A stretch of DNA of 64,000 nt from Streptomyces sp. YS415 (GTDB lineage Bacteria > Actinomycetota > Actinomycetes > Streptomycetales > Streptomycetaceae). Below the pieces are notes generated by a model that was not told the DNA's origin, searched no databases, and saw nothing but the letters and a program-made list of their open reading frames with translations. Shown piece after piece: positions 63,226 to 64,000 of the stretch. The stretch covers positions 186,001 to 250,000 of the forward strand of contig NZ_JAMJFL010000007.1 of the NCBI RefSeq assembly GCF_023544665.1, given 5' to 3'. Position numbers and translations under genes: made by a program. Position 1 is the first letter of the stretch. Each line of letters starts with the position of its first letter.

Positions 63226-63765
63226 TCAGGCGCGAGCGAGTTCCGCCGCGCCGAAGGAGACGTCGAACCGGTCGCACCAGATGCTGACGCTGCTGTACTG
63301 CGTCAGCTCGACGTCGGCCGGTACGGCGTAGTTCTGGCTGCCCTTGTTGCCCTTGAGCTTGCCGAGGCTGACGTACCGCCCGTCGTCGAAGACGCGCCAG
63401 CCTGCGGTGCCCTCCTTCACGGGCGCGTCGGTCAGCCAGACGCGCAGGTCGGGGCCGTTGCTGGTGTCGAGGTTCTCCAGCCGGACGACATGGGATCCGT
63501 CGGTCAGCCGTACCAGCCGCACGCTGCCGGAGGTGTCGTGCTCGTGACTGATCAGCTCGCCCGTGGCGAGGGTCTTCGGCGCCGGCGGCGCGGCGGTCTC
63601 CCCGGCGGTGGGCGGCGCGGACGTCCCCACCGCGACCGGCAGGGCCTCGTCCACCGTCTCGTCCTGCCACAGCTTCCACGGCTGGAACCAGTACAGCCCG
63701 AATCCCGCCCCCGCGACGGCCACCACCAGCACCCCGACGATCAGCGACTTCCGTACGCGCTTCAT
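63226..63765 (-). CDS. DM13-domain membrane-anchored protein
   Basis: 179 residues. N-terminal signal anchor (KRVRKSLIVGVLVVAVAGAG then FGLYWFQPWKLW), a Pro/Ala linker and a DM13 domain: GELISHEHDTSGSVRLVRL, VVRLENLDTSNGPDLRVWL, YVSLGKLKGNKGSQNYAVP and VSIWCDRFDVSFG with the conserved Cys. DM13 is thought to act in electron transfer or redox of extracytoplasmic substrates. ATG at 63765. Divergent from the last gene of the window. Confidence 0.83.
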   Translation of the reverse strand: MKRVRKSLIVGVLVVAVAGAGFGLYWFQPWKLWQDETVDEALPVAVGTSAPPTAGETAAPPAPKTLATGELISHEHDTSGSVRLVRLTDGSHVVRLENLDTSNGPDLRVWLTDAPVKEGTAGWRVFDDGRYVSLGKLKGNKGSQNYAVPADVELTQYSSVSIWCDRFDVSFGAAELARA

Positions 63766-63901
63766 GCTTCCCCCGATTCGTGGCGGTTCCTGTCCGCTCC
63801 CATTCCAACGGATCATCGAGGCCCACGGCATCCCTGAACGGATGACGAATTCCTTACGGCCGCCGCCCCTTGGACCGCACTCCATCAGGCAGACTCGCCG
63901 C

Positions 63902-64000
63902 ATGCAGACTGCTGAGTTCATACGCGTCCTGGACCGGGAGGGCCACCTGCTGGCCGAGGCGGCCGAGCGCACCGGGACGGACGCCAAGGTGCCGACCTGC
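63902..64000 (+). CDS. Maleylpyruvate isomerase family (mycothiol-dependent) protein, 3' end outside window
   Basis: Only 33 residues are visible: MQTAEFIRVLDREGHLLAEA then AERTGTDAKVPTC, the characteristic N-terminus of mycothiol-dependent maleylpyruvate-isomerase/DinB-like proteins. The ATG at 63902 lies exactly seven bases after a -10-like CAGACT (63890-63895), and no ribosome-binding site is present, so this gene may be leaderless, although a matching -35 is not clear. Confidence 0.7.
   Translation, partial: MQTAEFIRVLDREGHLLAEAAERTGTDAKVPTC

Overview
The window is typical high-GC actinomycete chromosome and most probably Streptomyces. Coding is dense on both strands, third positions are strongly G/C, many starts are GTG, and several genes look leaderless. 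Families frequent in this genus are present: a TerD-domain protein, an Rv1733c-like membrane protein, a DUF6069 protein, PucR, ROK, DeoR and TetR regulators, a bacterial expansin, and a mycothiol-dependent maleylpyruvate-isomerase-family protein. I see no rRNA, tRNA, insertion sequence, prophage or CRISPR array. The organism call is inference from gene content.

Layout. 1-3.6 kb: the 3' part of a branched-chain amino acid ABC transporter (livM-livG-livF) facing its probable substrate-binding protein on the other strand. 3.7-5.0 kb: frameshifted remains of an iron-type ABC permease and ATPase. 5.4-9.6 kb: an MHS-type transporter converging on a 3-hydroxybutyrate dehydrogenase-PucR regulator pair. 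9.7-15.7 kb: Nudix hydrolase, apolipoprotein N-acyltransferase, O-antigen-ligase-like membrane protein, glutamate racemase homologue and HpnB-like glycosyltransferase. 15.7-22.4 kb: TerD-type protein, Pro/Gln/Tyr-rich protein, MOSC protein, Rv1733c-like protein, a large beta-helix/AAA+ fusion and a VOC protein. 22.4-31.3 kb: a membrane-embedded putative hydrolase, a DeoR regulator, a cysteine-synthase-family enzyme, an RsbW-like ATP-binding protein and a TetR-DUF4865-phosphotriesterase-like operon.

31.4-38.6 kb is sugar-related: a ROK regulator, RlmG-like rRNA methyltransferase, SIS isomerase plus class II aldolase divergent from a DeoR regulator, and a GH15 enzyme. 38.6-42.2 kb is a copper locus in which a secreted protein diverges from copZ-copA across three CsoR-like operators; a 38-bp tandem repeat follows it. 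42.7-53.5 kb holds a saccharopine-dehydrogenase-like protein, a phosphodiesterase, a Gfo/Idh-PmoA-cupin operon with a LacI-type operator, a DegT aminotransferase, a BcsL-like acyltransferase, an Asp-box propeller protein and a cyclase-family hydrolase. 53.6-64.0 kb holds a TetR regulator, a secreted M19-like protein with a discoidin domain, a MerR regulator divergent from a methyltransferase, an expansin with a frameshift, an ArsR regulator, an M20 amidohydrolase, a leaderless MFS transporter, a DM13 protein and a partial mycothiol-dependent enzyme.

Most of this is ordinary streptomycete core or near-core content. The features most worth a second look are the cytoplasmic cysteine-ladder beta-helix fused to a CbbX-like AAA+ ATPase, the alpha/beta hydrolase apparently split by a membrane region, the triple CsoR-box copper control region, several precisely placed operators (TetR, MerR, DeoR, LacI types), the frameshifted expansin and ABC relics, and two direct duplications that sit exactly on convergent gene ends.
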